A stretch of 64,000 nt of DNA from an uncultured Bacteroidales bacterium (GCA_949282265.1 CASDOZ010000005.1:62001-126000); one strand, 5' to 3'. Counted from the first letter of the stretch, positions 53,142 to 62,854 are shown. Program-made: numbers and translations. Notes: generated from the letters alone by a model not told the origin.

Positions 53142-55841
53142 ATGAAAAAATCATGTCTTTTCTTATTGGCAGCATGCCTGAGCATATTGGCACATGCTGA
53201 TGAAACTGGTCTTTTCCATTTCGACCTTTCACAGGAAAACATTCCTCATGAAAAAGCCACTGATTATTTTAATGAGTGGTTCACATTGGACTCAAATTGC
53301 ACGTTTGAACAAGTACGCGATTATACCGATAAACTTGGAATACGCCACACCAATTACCAACAGTACTACAACGGCATAGAAGTCGAGCACTGCATCATCA
53401 TGATACATAGCCGCGACGGACAGCTGACGCATGCAAACGGTTGTGTTATGGAAACAGAGAATCAACCCAAAGCCACAACCAAACGCATAAGCAAGGAAGA
53501 AGCTGCAAAAAAAGTTTATCCCCAAAGTACCGGCAAACAAAATGCGGAATTATTGATAATATCCATATCCACAGACCATGGAACACTGTTCCGTCCGGCA
53601 TATAAAATATACGATATAACCAAAAATGCAGATATTTATGTTGATGCCGAGACCGGAGAAATCATTAAAACAATTTCGCACATATATAATGCAGATGTAA
53701 CTTGTAGAGGATATTCGCTGTACAATGGTTGGCAGAATTTTACATGCGATTACAGCAATACGACAGGATATTACACTTTAATTGACAATGCACGCCGAAT
53801 AATTACCCTGGATGCTACACAAGCAAACACTAAATATCTACTTCAAGCAATGAACGACGTTGTAGGAGAAACAGATTTTGAAAAAGGATATGCAATATTA
53901 AATCAAGGGTTTATGGACTTTGTGGGTACATGCAGAGCTATCGGAAACACGACAACAACATGGAGCATAACAGCTTTGACTTCCGTAACCATTACAAGTA
54001 CGCCTGATAACAGCTGGTGGTATTCCATAGTGGACACCAAACCGGATTTATACATCAAAATAAGGGATGCTGAAAATAATCTGGTATATACAAGTGGCAC
54101 ACAAGAAGACTGCACGTTGCCCGTAACATTCAATATAGGAAATTCCATTCCATTAGAAACAACAAATTATGTAATAGAAATCTGGGATGCTGACGTGGAT
54201 GATGATGATTACGGGGGATCAATAACCCTTACTTCCAACGAAGCTGGAACATACACCTGGTCAGGCGACTATACGACAGGCCGCCTCACGATTGAAAATA
54301 CAGGTAATCCGTATATCGATGCGCATTGGGGCATGCAAAAAACATACGACTTTTACAAAAATGTGTTTGACCGTAAAAGTTATGACGATGAGAATGCCGA
54401 CATTATACAGTTCGTGTTTCCCCCATACGATACAAAATATTTTAATTCAATGCCCAATAATGCTTTTGCTAATGCATACTACAAACAAATTACATATGGT
54501 GCCTGGCCTGATTTCATGGCCTATGGCTGCGGTGATGGAGCTACCATGAATCCTGTTGTGGCCTTAGATATTATGGCACATGAATTTACACATTTGGTAA
54601 CCGCCTACAAGGGTAATGGAGGATTGGTATACCAAGGAGAATCCGGAGCTTTGAACGAATCGTTTTCCGATATTATGGGTTTCGCTGTGGAGAATTACGT
54701 ACTCGGTGACAATGATTATCTGATAGGCGAAGATGTTGTGATAGGCTACAGCAACTTGCGCTCCATGAAAGACCCCAATTTAGGTATGGATGGCACATCC
54801 CCATCGCCGGATACATACGGAGGTGCATATTGGATAAACCCGAACGACACCGAAAATGACGATGGGGGCGTTCACACAAATTCAGGCGTACAAAACAAAT
54901 GGTTCTATTTGTTATGTGAAGGCGGCAGAGGCATGAACGACAACGGGACCAACTATGATGTCACCGGTATTGGCATCGAAAAAGGCCGCCAGATTGCTTA
55001 TCGCAACCTAATCAACCAGTTATCACCAACAGCAAATTTCGCTGCTGCACGCCAAGGCTCATTAGACGCTGCAACTGAGTTATACGGAAAAGGGTCTCTC
55101 GAATATCAGTCTGTCATGAATGCATGGCACGCTGTTGGCGTTGGCAGCAAGTACATATTGCCCGACTTACCCGCCCCAGGCAAATATGTCATTGTTACCC
55201 AACGCGATCCTTCAAGCAATTATTTTTACATGACTTCCGATTTAGGAACAGCGTCCACCAAACGCTACCAAGCTGTAGATGCAGGAACAACTGTCCTTAG
55301 TTCCATTGTCGCAAAAAGTCTGGACAATAAATATATTTGGGAAGTGATCCATAGCGGTAATGGCATAAAACTGAAAAATGGCACACAATACAGCACATGG
55401 AAATCCGGTAATTCTGCAATCTTTGACGATAGCGGAAAACAGCTAAATGTAATCAATAACAATGACGGCAGCTATACACTTACTTTCCCCGAATCTGCAA
55501 CCGTAACACGCTATCTATCATTGAACGCCGACCCAAAATATAATTTCTTTGCATATTATGGGAATACCAACCAGATTGCTAATCTGACATTCATTCCTTA
55601 CCAGACAACGGCAACTATGATCAATACCATAGAAGAATCAGATGAAATAGCAGTATTTGCCGGCCAAAAAACAATTCATATCAAATCAAAAGAAATTCTG
55701 CCTGTTTCAATTTTTGATATGTATGGCCGTCGTATCTATACTTCTGATAACAAATCATATATGGAAGTTCTTGTGCCTCAGACTGGTATCTATATTGTAC
55801 AAATTGGAAAAGAAACAAGAAAAATAATAGTTACCAACTAA
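53142..55841 (+). CDS. Secreted M4 (thermolysin-like) metalloprotease with T9SS sorting domain
   Basis: An 899-residue protein. The Met at 53142 opens a signal peptide (KKSCLFLLAACLSILAHA); the frame above runs through the RNA element and is rejected. The FTP/PepSY propeptide spans ~50-185 (GIRHTNYQQYYNGIEVEHC). A catalytic domain follows, with MAHEFTHLV (HExxH zinc site, about residue 480) and GESGALNESFSDIMG (third zinc ligand Glu). A beta-sandwich insert of about 100 residues (~270-375) with IWDADVDDDDYGG looks C2-like and interrupts the N-terminal lobe. The end (VSIFDMYGRRIYTS ... GIYIVQIGKETRKIIVTN) is a type A sorting signal. It should be exported and self-processed as an extracellular protease. 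Confidence 0.9.
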   Translation: MKKSCLFLLAACLSILAHADETGLFHFDLSQENIPHEKATDYFNEWFTLDSNCTFEQVRDYTDKLGIRHTNYQQYYNGIEVEHCIIMIHSRDGQLTHANGCVMETENQPKATTKRISKEEAAKKVYPQSTGKQNAELLIISISTDHGTLFRPAYKIYDITKNADIYVDAETGEIIKTISHIYNADVTCRGYSLYNGWQNFTCDYSNTTGYYTLIDNARRIITLDATQANTKYLLQAMNDVVGETDFEKGYAILNQGFMDFVGTCRAIGNTTTTWSITALTSVTITSTPDNSWWYSIVDTKPDLYIKIRDAENNLVYTSGTQEDCTLPVTFNIGNSIPLETTNYVIEIWDADVDDDDYGGSITLTSNEAGTYTWSGDYTTGRLTIENTGNPYIDAHWGMQKTYDFYKNVFDRKSYDDENADIIQFVFPPYDTKYFNSMPNNAFANAYYKQITYGAWPDFMAYGCGDGATMNPVVALDIMAHEFTHLVTAYKGNGGLVYQGESGALNESFSDIMGFAVENYVLGDNDYLIGEDVVIGYSNLRSMKDPNLGMDGTSPSPDTYGGAYWINPNDTENDDGGVHTNSGVQNKWFYLLCEGGRGMNDNGTNYDVTGIGIEKGRQIAYRNLINQLSPTANFAAARQGSLDAATELYGKGSLEYQSVMNAWHAVGVGSKYILPDLPAPGKYVIVTQRDPSSNYFYMTSDLGTASTKRYQAVDAGTTVLSSIVAKSLDNKYIWEVIHSGNGIKLKNGTQYSTWKSGNSAIFDDSGKQLNVINNNDGSYTLTFPESATVTRYLSLNADPKYNFFAYYGNTNQIANLTFIPYQTTATMINTIEESDEIAVFAGQKTIHIKSKEILPVSIFDMYGRRIYTSDNKSYMEVLVPQTGIYIVQIGKETRKIIVTN

Positions 55842-55871
55842 AAATACTTTTATCGACTTTCAATCCATAAA

Positions 55872-55907
55872 CGTTGCCGGCTTTTAAAAGTTCGGCAATG
55901 TTTTTTA
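55872..55907 (+). terminator. Terminator after the M4 protease gene
   Basis: CGTTGCCG (55872-55879) pairs with CGGCAATG (55893-55900) with one G-U pair, followed by TTTTTTATT. It lies between the convergent M4 and GH3 genes and overlaps the GH3 stop codon by a few bases. Confidence 0.7.
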
Positions 55908-57422
55908 TTCCCCCGCCAACCCGCTGTCCAGCGCGAGCAGTTCAACCATTAAAGCGCGCTGCTGGCTGAGGCGCGGCACTTTCTGCTGGCCACCCATTTT
56001 GCCGTTGCGCTGCATCCAGGCTGTAAACAAGCCCTTATGCGCCACGACCATTTCAGGCATCGCCAATGCAATATCGTCGGTACGTTTGGAATCATAATCG
56101 GAATTTAAAGCCCGCAACGTATCGTCCAAAACATGGATAAAACGTTTGGGATTGACCGGCGGCTGCTCAAATTCCACAAGCCACTGATGGCGAGCCTTTT
56201 CCATACGAGTGGGCAACAGGACACTGGCCGTGTAATTGCTCACAGTCGCACCGCAAACGGCACAGGCTTTGGCAATGGCCGCATCCGCGTTGCCCACCAT
56301 CACCTCTTCGCCGCACAGGTTCAGAAAATGTTTCGTGCGGCCGGATATGACGAATTTGTAAGGCGACAAACTCGTAAAAGTTACAGCATCGCCGATATTA
56401 TAGCGCCACAAACCGCTGTTGTTGCTAATAACCATTGCATAAGGTTTTCCCAGTTCCACCTGCCACAGCGGAAGCGCCTCTGGCTGCTCCTTGCCCCACT
56501 CTTCAGCAGGCACAAACTCGTAATAGGTTCCGTAATCCAGCATCAGCAACATGGCCGGATCGGCAAAATCATTCTGTATGGAAAAGAAACCTTCCGAGGC
56601 GTTGTAAACTTCCAAATAGTGCATGTCGGGCGATTTCACCAACGAACGGAACATTTCGCGGTACGGCTCGAAGCTGACACCGCCGTGGATAAAGACTTCC
56701 AGATTCGGCCAGATTTCAGAAATATTGTCGCGGCCCGTTTCCTGCAAAATCCGCAGGAATAAAAGTTGATACCACGACGGAATCCCCGAACAACTCACCA
56801 CGTTCTTGCGGATGATTTCCGGTATCATCAACTCCATTTTCCGCGCGAAATCGGGAATCATGGCTGTCTTGAATCGCGGCACCCGTATCAGGTTCAACAA
56901 CGGATTGGCATATTCCACCAGCAGGCCGGACAGCAAGCCAAGATGCGAGCCCTGCGGATTGACAACCGATTGTCCCGCCCCAAGAATCAGCCCTTTGCCA
57001 TCGAGCATCCGGCTTTTCGGGTTCAAGGAAAGGTAAATCGCCACCGTATCCACGCCGCCACGGTAGTGCATGGTGCGGAAACTGTCTTCCGAAACGGGAA
57101 TATACTTGCTCCGCGCATCCGTCGTGCCGGACGATTGCGCATAATAAACAACCCGACCAGGCCACAACACGTTCTTCTCGCCACGCGCCATGCGTTCCGC
57201 GTAACCGTGCATCTGTTCGTATGTGCATACGGGTACGTGCCGCGCAAACTCTTCGGCAGAATGTATGTCGGAAAAACCATGCAAACGGCCAAATTCGGTC
57301 GTCCGCGCCTTTTGCAGCAATTTTTCCAGTTGTTTGCGCTGGATTTCCTCGGCGTTTCCGGCATAGCGGCCTATTTCCGCAATCCGGCGGGCAAACAGTT
57401 TCCGCGCTAATTCCGTAATCAT
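55905..57422 (-). CDS. GH3 auxin-responsive promoter family (acyl-adenylating) protein
   Basis: A 505-residue ANL-superfamily-like enzyme. It shows YYAQSSGTTDARSKYIPVS (the nucleotide-binding P-loop, about 92-110), VYNASEGFFSIQNDF (about 275-290), GLWRYNIGDAVTFTSLSPYK and SGRTKHFLNLCGEEVMVGN with the C-terminal lysine region. Bacterial GH3 proteins are thought to conjugate acyl acids to amino acids or similar amines with ATP; the substrates here are unknown. It overlaps the DEAD helicase gene by 4 bases and is the last gene of the operon starting at 62829. Confidence 0.9.
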   Translation of the reverse strand: MITELARKLFARRIAEIGRYAGNAEEIQRKQLEKLLQKARTTEFGRLHGFSDIHSAEEFARHVPVCTYEQMHGYAERMARGEKNVLWPGRVVYYAQSSGTTDARSKYIPVSEDSFRTMHYRGGVDTVAIYLSLNPKSRMLDGKGLILGAGQSVVNPQGSHLGLLSGLLVEYANPLLNLIRVPRFKTAMIPDFARKMELMIPEIIRKNVVSCSGIPSWYQLLFLRILQETGRDNISEIWPNLEVFIHGGVSFEPYREMFRSLVKSPDMHYLEVYNASEGFFSIQNDFADPAMLLMLDYGTYYEFVPAEEWGKEQPEALPLWQVELGKPYAMVISNNSGLWRYNIGDAVTFTSLSPYKFVISGRTKHFLNLCGEEVMVGNADAAIAKACAVCGATVSNYTASVLLPTRMEKARHQWLVEFEQPPVNPKRFIHVLDDTLRALNSDYDSKRTDDIALAMPEMVVAHKGLFTAWMQRNGKMGGQQKVPRLSQQRALMVELLALDSGLAGE

Positions 57423-58666
57423 GCTTGCTTGGGTTTGTTCCGCCTTGCACCGTTGCGCCTGTCCGGCCGCTTGCCATAGTGGCGGCGTTTAGGCTTGCGG
57501 GCATTTTTCTGTGGTTCGTATGCAGGTGCTTCCATGCCTTCGGGCAAAGGCATTTTGTAGATTTCCTTTTCCAGGAATTTCTCTATCGCATAGAATTTGC
57601 CTTGGTCGGCATCCGATATGAACGTAATGGCCATCCCTTCGTTGGCGGCACGCGCCGTGCGGCCGATACGGTGCACGTAGTCTTCGGCATCGTTCGGGAC
57701 GTCATAGTTCACCACCAACGGAATATCGTCAATATCTATGCCGCGCGACACAATATCGGTGGCCACCAGAATATCCACACGGCCATTTCTGAACTCGTGC
57801 ATCACCGTGTCGCGCTGGGCCTGGTTCAGGTCGGAGTGCATCTCGTCCGCCTTGATGCCCATGCGTCTGAGCATGCGCGTGACTTCCTTCACCTTGGCTT
57901 TCTTTCCGGCAAACAAAATCACTTTATGCAGTTCCTGCGACTGGAACAAGTGTTTTATCAGCAGCGGTTTCTGCTCCTCGTGACACACGAACGCCGACTG
58001 CATAATGCTCTCCGGCGGCCGCGAAACGGCAATATTGACCTCGACCGGATTATGCAGGATATTGTCGGCCAGCAAACGGATTTTCGGCGGCATGGTGGCC
58101 GAAAACAAAATAGTCTGCCTGTCTTGCGGCAATTTGTTCACCACGGTCATAATGTCATCATAGAATCCCATGTCAAGCATCCGGTCGGCCTCGTCAAGGA
58201 TAAAATATTTCACTTTGGAAAAATCGATGCTGTACACATTCATGTGCGCCAAAAGGCGTCCGGGTGTGGCAATTACAATGTCGGCGCCCTTGGTCAGTCC
58301 GCGCTTCTGAATGTCCCAGGCCTGCCCGTCGTTGCCACCGTAAACCGCCACGGACGAAAACGGCAAGAAATACGAAAAGCCCTCCATTTGCTGGTCTATC
58401 TGCTGGGCCAGTTCCCGCGTCGGTGCCATGATAATCGCGTTCAGCGCATCCTCATCATGGTCATCGGTCAGCAGGTTGTTCAGCAGCGGCACGATGTAGG
58501 CCGCCGTTTTCCCCGTTCCAGTCTGGGCGCACGACACGACATCGTGCCCATCCATGATTACCGGAATGGTTTGCTCCTGCACAGGGGTCATTTCCGTAAA
58601 GTTCATGGCCTGCAAGCCATCCAAAATTTCATCTTCCAAAGGTAATTCGTCAAAATACATATACAA
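57419..58666 (-). CDS. DEAD-box RNA helicase
   Basis: A 415-residue helicase with all core motifs: AQTGTGKTAAYIVPLL (motif I, about 47-62), PTRELAQQI, TPGRLLAHM, DEADRMLDMGF (motif II), SATMPPKIR (motif III), VATDIVSRGIDIDDIP (motif V) and YVHRIGRTARAA (motif VI). The Q motif FTEMTPVQEQTIPVIM is present near 24-39. A basic tail (residues ~375-415, Arg/Lys rich) should bind RNA non-specifically. It unwinds RNA duplexes in ribosome assembly or decay by family. It lies 5 bases after lpxH and overlaps GH3 by 4. Confidence 0.93.
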   Translation of the reverse strand: MYMYFDELPLEDEILDGLQAMNFTEMTPVQEQTIPVIMDGHDVVSCAQTGTGKTAAYIVPLLNNLLTDDHDEDALNAIIMAPTRELAQQIDQQMEGFSYFLPFSSVAVYGGNDGQAWDIQKRGLTKGADIVIATPGRLLAHMNVYSIDFSKVKYFILDEADRMLDMGFYDDIMTVVNKLPQDRQTILFSATMPPKIRLLADNILHNPVEVNIAVSRPPESIMQSAFVCHEEQKPLLIKHLFQSQELHKVILFAGKKAKVKEVTRMLRRMGIKADEMHSDLNQAQRDTVMHEFRNGRVDILVATDIVSRGIDIDDIPLVVNYDVPNDAEDYVHRIGRTARAANEGMAITFISDADQGKFYAIEKFLEKEIYKMPLPEGMEAPAYEPQKNARKPKRRHYGKRPDRRNGARRNKPKQA

Positions 58667-58671
58667 AAAAG

Positions 58672-59412
58672 TTATGCAATCGTTTCTAAAACAAGTTGGC
58701 CGTCTTCGTCCATAGCGGCATACGAAAACAGGCTGATAAAGTCGCCCAAAATAACCACACGGCTACGGGTGGCCAGTTGCAAATCGAGCATAATGTGCCG
58801 GTGCCCGAAAATGTAATAGTCGAAATGCTCCGTCTGTTCCTTGAATTTGGCATAGCGCACCAGCCATTCGTTTTGCTCGCCTTCATAGCGGTTTTCATGC
58901 GCCAGCACCTTCCGGCGGCTCTTTTCCGACCACCACAGACCGAACTGCACGCCCAACCGCGGCGAAAACAGCCGGAACAGTTTCTGGCAAACCGGACTGT
59001 GGAACAGCTTGCGGATGAACATGAATTTGCGGTCGTCCGTGTACAAGCCATCGCCATGCGCAAGAAAACATCTTTTCCCGCAGATTTCCATAATTTCCGG
59101 CTCGCGGTGAATTTGCATGCCGACTTCCGTTTCCAGATAGCCGAATGTCCAGATGTCGTGATTACCGGTGAAATAGTGCAATTCGATTCCCATGTCCGAC
59201 AACTCTCCGAGCTTCCCCAGAAATCGCGTAAATCCTTTGGGAACAACCATTTTATATTCAAACCAGAAATCGAACATGTCGCCCAGAAAATAAATGGCCG
59301 CGGCATCGTGCTTGATGCTGTCCAGAAATGAGACCAGTTTCCGCTCATGCTCCCGCGGGTTCTCCACGATACGCGAACCCAGATGGGCGTCTGCCAAAAA
59401 ATACGTTTTCAT
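58672..59412 (-). CDS. lpxH: UDP-2,3-diacylglucosamine diphosphatase
   Basis: A 246-residue metallophosphoesterase of lipid A synthesis that releases lipid X from UDP-2,3-diacylglucosamine at the inner membrane. Motifs are FLADAHLGS (D-x-H), FLGDMFDFWFEY (GDxxD), HYFTGNHDIW (GNHD), FLAHGDGLYT and FGHRHIMLDLQ. Length is typical of LpxH. The conserved tryptophan-rich cap is present in WLVRYAKFKEQTEHFDYY. Gene order is metal-sulfur assembly gene, lpxH, DEAD helicase, with 10- and 5-base gaps. Confidence 0.92.
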   Translation of the reverse strand: MKTYFLADAHLGSRIVENPREHERKLVSFLDSIKHDAAAIYFLGDMFDFWFEYKMVVPKGFTRFLGKLGELSDMGIELHYFTGNHDIWTFGYLETEVGMQIHREPEIMEICGKRCFLAHGDGLYTDDRKFMFIRKLFHSPVCQKLFRLFSPRLGVQFGLWWSEKSRRKVLAHENRYEGEQNEWLVRYAKFKEQTEHFDYYIFGHRHIMLDLQLATRSRVVILGDFISLFSYAAMDEDGQLVLETIA

Positions 59413-59422
59413 ATCACCGAAA

Positions 59423-59734
59423 TTACAGAAAACCCAATTCTAATTTCGCTTCGTCCGTCATCATGTCCTTGTTCCATTCCGGCTCAAACACAAGGTTTAC
59501 CGTAACACTTTTCACGCCCTCGACGCTTTCCAACTTCATGCGGACATCTTCCATAATAAAATCGGCTGCCGGACAATTCGGCGCAGTCAGCGTCATATCC
59601 ACGGTCAAATCGCCGTCATCGGACAAATCTATCTTGTAAATCAGCCCCAAATCATAGATATTGACCGGAATTTCCGGGTCGAATATGGTTCTGAGCATCT
59701 TCACGATTTTTTCTTCTGTCTGTAAAAATTCCAT
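59423..59734 (-). CDS. Metal-sulfur cluster assembly factor (SufT/MIP18 family)
   Basis: A 103-residue protein with the MIP18/DUF59 core: TIFDPEIPVNIYDLGLIYKI (about 15-34), MTLTAPNCPAADFIMEDVR (with the cysteine near residue 50) and VTVNLVFEPEWNKDMM. These small proteins help mature iron-sulfur proteins. It sits 42 bases after the EFR1 ferredoxin gene and 10 before lpxH in one operon, a plausible link to that iron-sulfur flavoprotein. Confidence 0.9.
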   Translation of the reverse strand: MEFLQTEEKIVKMLRTIFDPEIPVNIYDLGLIYKIDLSDDGDLTVDMTLTAPNCPAADFIMEDVRMKLESVEGVKSVTVNLVFEPEWNKDMMTDEAKLELGFL

Positions 59735-59776
59735 ATCTGATACAATGGTGTTTATGAAATTCCGGCTGGCCGGACT

Positions 59777-60550
59777 TCAATCCTTAAAATAATATCTTCC
59801 CTGCCCGACGGATGCCTTGCCGTATTCTATCGCCGTAGCCGGACAACGGTGGATGCAGGCCAGGCATTGCGTGCAGTTGCCATGCCATTGCGGACGGCCG
59901 TTTTCCATCGTGATATTGCCCACCGGGCATACCTTGGCGCACATCCCGCACGAAATACAGGCATCCGTACTGTAAAACGGTTTGTCCGTCAAGGAAAATT
60001 TAGCAAAAAGCGGGTACACAATGCGCGATTTCAAGAAAGCGAAATGCTTGCTTCTGCAATAAATTTCGGCCGGCCTGTCGATGCGTATGCAATCGATTAT
60101 CCGCGGCAAATCTTGTCGCGCACGCTGCAATTTGGAGGCCGCCACATCATCCGGGTCAATGCCGAAACCTTTCATGCAAATGTAATTGTTGGGCATTTGC
60201 AGGGCATATATGTGCCGGCACACCCATCCGCGGCGGGCAAAATGCTTTCGCAACATGCGGTCTGCATAGCCGCATTCGTCGCCGCAGGTCAGGATGCAAT
60301 ATATCTGCTGGCCGTTATAGCCGTTGAGTTGCAAACGGTCAATGAATTTGCCGATAATCGGCGGGATGCCCCACGAATGTACAGGAAACACAAATCCGAT
60401 TTTTTCATGCTCGCCCAAGTCAAAAACCGGCACGGGAGGCTGTGCAGCGGCAAAATACGCGCCGACAGCCACCAACTTGTCCTGAAATGCTTCAGCCGCC
60501 CTTTCCGCGACCCAGCGGGAATTCCCCGTTCCTGAAAAATAAAAAACCAT
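59777..60550 (-). CDS. EFR1-family flavodoxin/ferredoxin
   Basis: A 257-residue electron carrier. The N-terminal flavodoxin-like domain begins MVFYFSGTGNSRWVAERAA (FMN phosphate loop SGTGNS at 6-11) and continues FVFPVHSWGIPPI. The C-terminal domain has two 4Fe-4S sites, CISCGMCAKVCPVGN and CTQCLACIHRCPATAI. This combination is the EFR1 family of anaerobes. The partner enzymes are unknown. It is 25 bases after the thioesterase gene. Confidence 0.9.
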   Translation of the reverse strand: MVFYFSGTGNSRWVAERAAEAFQDKLVAVGAYFAAAQPPVPVFDLGEHEKIGFVFPVHSWGIPPIIGKFIDRLQLNGYNGQQIYCILTCGDECGYADRMLRKHFARRGWVCRHIYALQMPNNYICMKGFGIDPDDVAASKLQRARQDLPRIIDCIRIDRPAEIYCRSKHFAFLKSRIVYPLFAKFSLTDKPFYSTDACISCGMCAKVCPVGNITMENGRPQWHGNCTQCLACIHRCPATAIEYGKASVGQGRYYFKD

Positions 60551-60575
60551 ATTCCGTTATCGTTTGGTTCCACAA

Positions 60576-60968
60576 TCAAGCAAGCAACGCATCGAGTTGC
60601 GGATGGCCGCTCACCAGCTTGCCATTTACCACCACCACGCTATCGACACGGCCTTTCACGCACAATGTGTTGTCCGATTTCCGGTATATGGCCTGATGGA
60701 AGACATAGCGGACACCTTCTTTCTGCACACACAATTTGCTGACATATTCGTCGCCCGGCCGCAGGGAAACCTTGTAAGCGATGTCCACGCGAGCCACAAC
60801 GGCATCGCAACCTTCGTCGTGCAACTTGGCAAAACTGACCTGCCTGCTTTTCAGAAATTCGTGGCGCGCATGTTCAAAATAATGCTGGTAATTGGCATTG
60901 TTGACAATTCCCTGCAAATCGCATTCGTAGTCGCGCACCTTATCCGTAATCTCAAACGTATATTCCAT
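60576..60968 (-). CDS. Acyl-CoA thioesterase (4HBT hot-dog family)
   Basis: A 130-residue hot-dog fold protein: YECDLQGIVNNANYQHYFEH (with the Asp/Asn-rich catalytic turn near residues 15-28) and DIAYKVSLRPGDEYVSKL followed by YRKSDNTLCVKGRVDSVVV. This is the YbgC/4-hydroxybenzoyl-CoA thioesterase type, which hydrolyses acyl-CoA thioesters as a tetramer. Substrate not defined. Gaps of 12 and 25 bases place it inside the operon. Confidence 0.88.
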   Translation of the reverse strand: MEYTFEITDKVRDYECDLQGIVNNANYQHYFEHARHEFLKSRQVSFAKLHDEGCDAVVARVDIAYKVSLRPGDEYVSKLCVQKEGVRYVFHQAIYRKSDNTLCVKGRVDSVVVVNGKLVSGHPQLDALLA

Positions 60969-60980
60969 AATATCTTGTTT

Positions 60981-61622
60981 TTATAATTTCCGTATTATCG
61001 TCAAGCCATCGCGCATAGGCAGAATGACCTTCTCCACGCGGCTGTCGGCGGCTATCATCTCGTTAAAATGCTGTATTTCGGCCGTCTGTCTGTCGCCACG
61101 TTCAAGCGCCTGCACGATTTTTCCGCCCCAAAGTGTATTGTCCACCAGGATAAACGCCCCTGGGTTCAACTTGTCGAACACCGCATCGTAATAGGCCACA
61201 TAATCCCGTTTGTCCGCATCAATATAGACCAGGTCAAAACATTCATCTATCTGCGGAATGACATCCAACGCATCGCCAATGTGCAGGACAATTTTCTTGC
61301 CATGCTCCGACATGGCAAGATTCCCGCGGATGCGGTCCTCCAATTCATCATCCACCTCTATGGTGTGCAGACAGCCATCGGGCGGCAAAGCCTCAGCCAT
61401 GCACAAGGCGGAATAGCCAACAAAAGTACCGATTTCCAAGATATTGCGCGGACGAACCATGTATGCCAGCATACTCAGCAAACGGCCTTGCACATGACCG
61501 GCACTCATACGCGGATTCAGCAACATGACATGCGCCTCATGGTCTATGTAGGCCAGATAATCCGGTTCCGCATCAATATGCCGTTCCACATACTCTTCGA
61601 TATCCATAACAGGTTCATTCAT
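60981..61622 (-). CDS. O-methyltransferase (class I SAM-dependent)
   Basis: A 213-residue enzyme of the catechol/caffeoyl-CoA O-methyltransferase-like family. It shows ILEIGTFVGYSALCMAEAL (SAM motif I, about 57-75), LHTIEVDDELEDR, then FDLVYIDADKRDYVAYYDAV with the metal-binding Asp residues, and ILVDNTLWGGKIV. It lies between the M16 peptidase (8-base overlap) and the thioesterase gene (12-base gap). The natural substrate is not known. Confidence 0.9.
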   Translation of the reverse strand: MNEPVMDIEEYVERHIDAEPDYLAYIDHEAHVMLLNPRMSAGHVQGRLLSMLAYMVRPRNILEIGTFVGYSALCMAEALPPDGCLHTIEVDDELEDRIRGNLAMSEHGKKIVLHIGDALDVIPQIDECFDLVYIDADKRDYVAYYDAVFDKLNPGAFILVDNTLWGGKIVQALERGDRQTAEIQHFNEMIAADSRVEKVILPMRDGLTIIRKL

Positions 61623-62829
61623 AAGTCAATACCGATATGTTTTTTTCATCAAACACCTCGTTCGCTATTTCCTGCAATTCCATAGCCGAAATTTGCTCCA
61701 CTTGTTTGTATGTTTCCTGCCACGTGGCAGCATAACCAAGATGCAGGAAACTTTTTGCCATGCCCAGTACGTTGCTTTCCCTGTTCTCCGCCGCTATGGC
61801 CATCTGCCCACGCAATTGTTGCTTATATTTACGCAGGGCCACTTCGCTCAACAGCTTGTCACACAGTCTTCTTAATTCGTTGTAAACCAACCGTTCACAA
61901 CGGTCCTGCTGCGCCGTGTCGCAACCAAAATAAACGGTCCAGAAGCCAGTGTCGCTCAACGGCGTATAGGTTGACTCCACTGTATAGACCAATCCGAGCC
62001 GCTCACGCAAGGACAGATTCAGCAAACTGTTCATGCCCGGCCCACCAAGGATATTGTTCAGCAAATACATGCCCAGGCGTTTGGGGTGATGCAAATCATA
62101 GGCCCTTGAACCGCACATGAAATGCGTTTGATGAGTGTCTTTGCTGAAAACGGCTTTCCGCGCCGGAATCACAGCCGGAACCGAACGACGGAATGTACGG
62201 CGCCTGGCCGGAATACATGCCAGATATTTTTCACTCCAACGAATGATTTTCTCGAAAGGAATATTTCCCTGCGAAAAAAATACCATTTCATCCGTATTAT
62301 ATTTGGAATCAACGAATTTCTGCAAAGCCTCCGTTTGGAAATGCCCTATCGTTTCGGCAAAGCCCAAAATCGGATGCCCCAACGCATGGCCGTCGTAAAT
62401 CACTGCTTCAAAATCATCATAAATCAGTTCGGACGGACTGTCGTTATACGTATCGATTTCTTCCAGCACAACCGTCAGTTCCTTGTCCAATTCAGCTTGC
62501 GGGAAGACGGAATCAAACACCATGTCAGCCATCAACTCCATACCCCGTTCAAAATAAGGCGTCAACATGGCGCAATACACGGCAGTTTCCTCCTTGGTTG
62601 TGTATGCGTTCAGTTCCCCGCCGATATTTTCCATACGGTCAATAATCTGCCGGGGCGAACGTTTTTTCGTTCCCTTGAACATGGCATGTTCGATGAAATG
62701 CGCCATGCCGAACTCAGACTCCGCCTCATCGCGCGAGCCTGTATTGACCATCAGCCCGCAATAAGCGACATCGGATGCAACCGGTTGATGTATAATGCGA
62801 ATGCCATTAGGCAAAACAAAAGAATCCAT
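61615..62829 (-). CDS. M16 family metallopeptidase
   Basis: A 404-residue protein of the mitochondrial-processing-peptidase-like group. The inverted zinc motif HFIEH is at residues 44-48 (within GMAHFIEHAMFKGTKKRS), followed by the third ligand Glu downstream in the helix VVLEEIDTYNDSP. The second half-domain has GGPGMNSLLNLSLRERLGLVYTVES, with the R/Y pair that binds substrate carbonyls. No signal peptide, so cytoplasmic. First gene of the operon, with -7 box 62847-62854. Confidence 0.92.
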   Translation of the reverse strand: MDSFVLPNGIRIIHQPVASDVAYCGLMVNTGSRDEAESEFGMAHFIEHAMFKGTKKRSPRQIIDRMENIGGELNAYTTKEETAVYCAMLTPYFERGMELMADMVFDSVFPQAELDKELTVVLEEIDTYNDSPSELIYDDFEAVIYDGHALGHPILGFAETIGHFQTEALQKFVDSKYNTDEMVFFSQGNIPFEKIIRWSEKYLACIPARRRTFRRSVPAVIPARKAVFSKDTHQTHFMCGSRAYDLHHPKRLGMYLLNNILGGPGMNSLLNLSLRERLGLVYTVESTYTPLSDTGFWTVYFGCDTAQQDRCERLVYNELRRLCDKLLSEVALRKYKQQLRGQMAIAAENRESNVLGMAKSFLHLGYAATWQETYKQVEQISAMELQEIANEVFDEKNISVLTYE

Positions 62830-62846
62830 ATTTACGGAATAATGTG

Positions 62847-62854
62847 CAAAGGTA
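62847..62854 (-). promoter_or_regulatory. -7 box of the M16-to-GH3 operon
   Basis: Minus strand TACCTTTG, a full TAnnTTTG match, 17 bases before the ATG at 62829. The eight genes down to 55905 follow with gaps of 42 bases or less. Confidence 0.6.

Noticed and set aside
57425..58645. A 406-codon plus-strand frame
   Set aside because: Mirror of the DEAD-box helicase gene, which carries every helicase motif.
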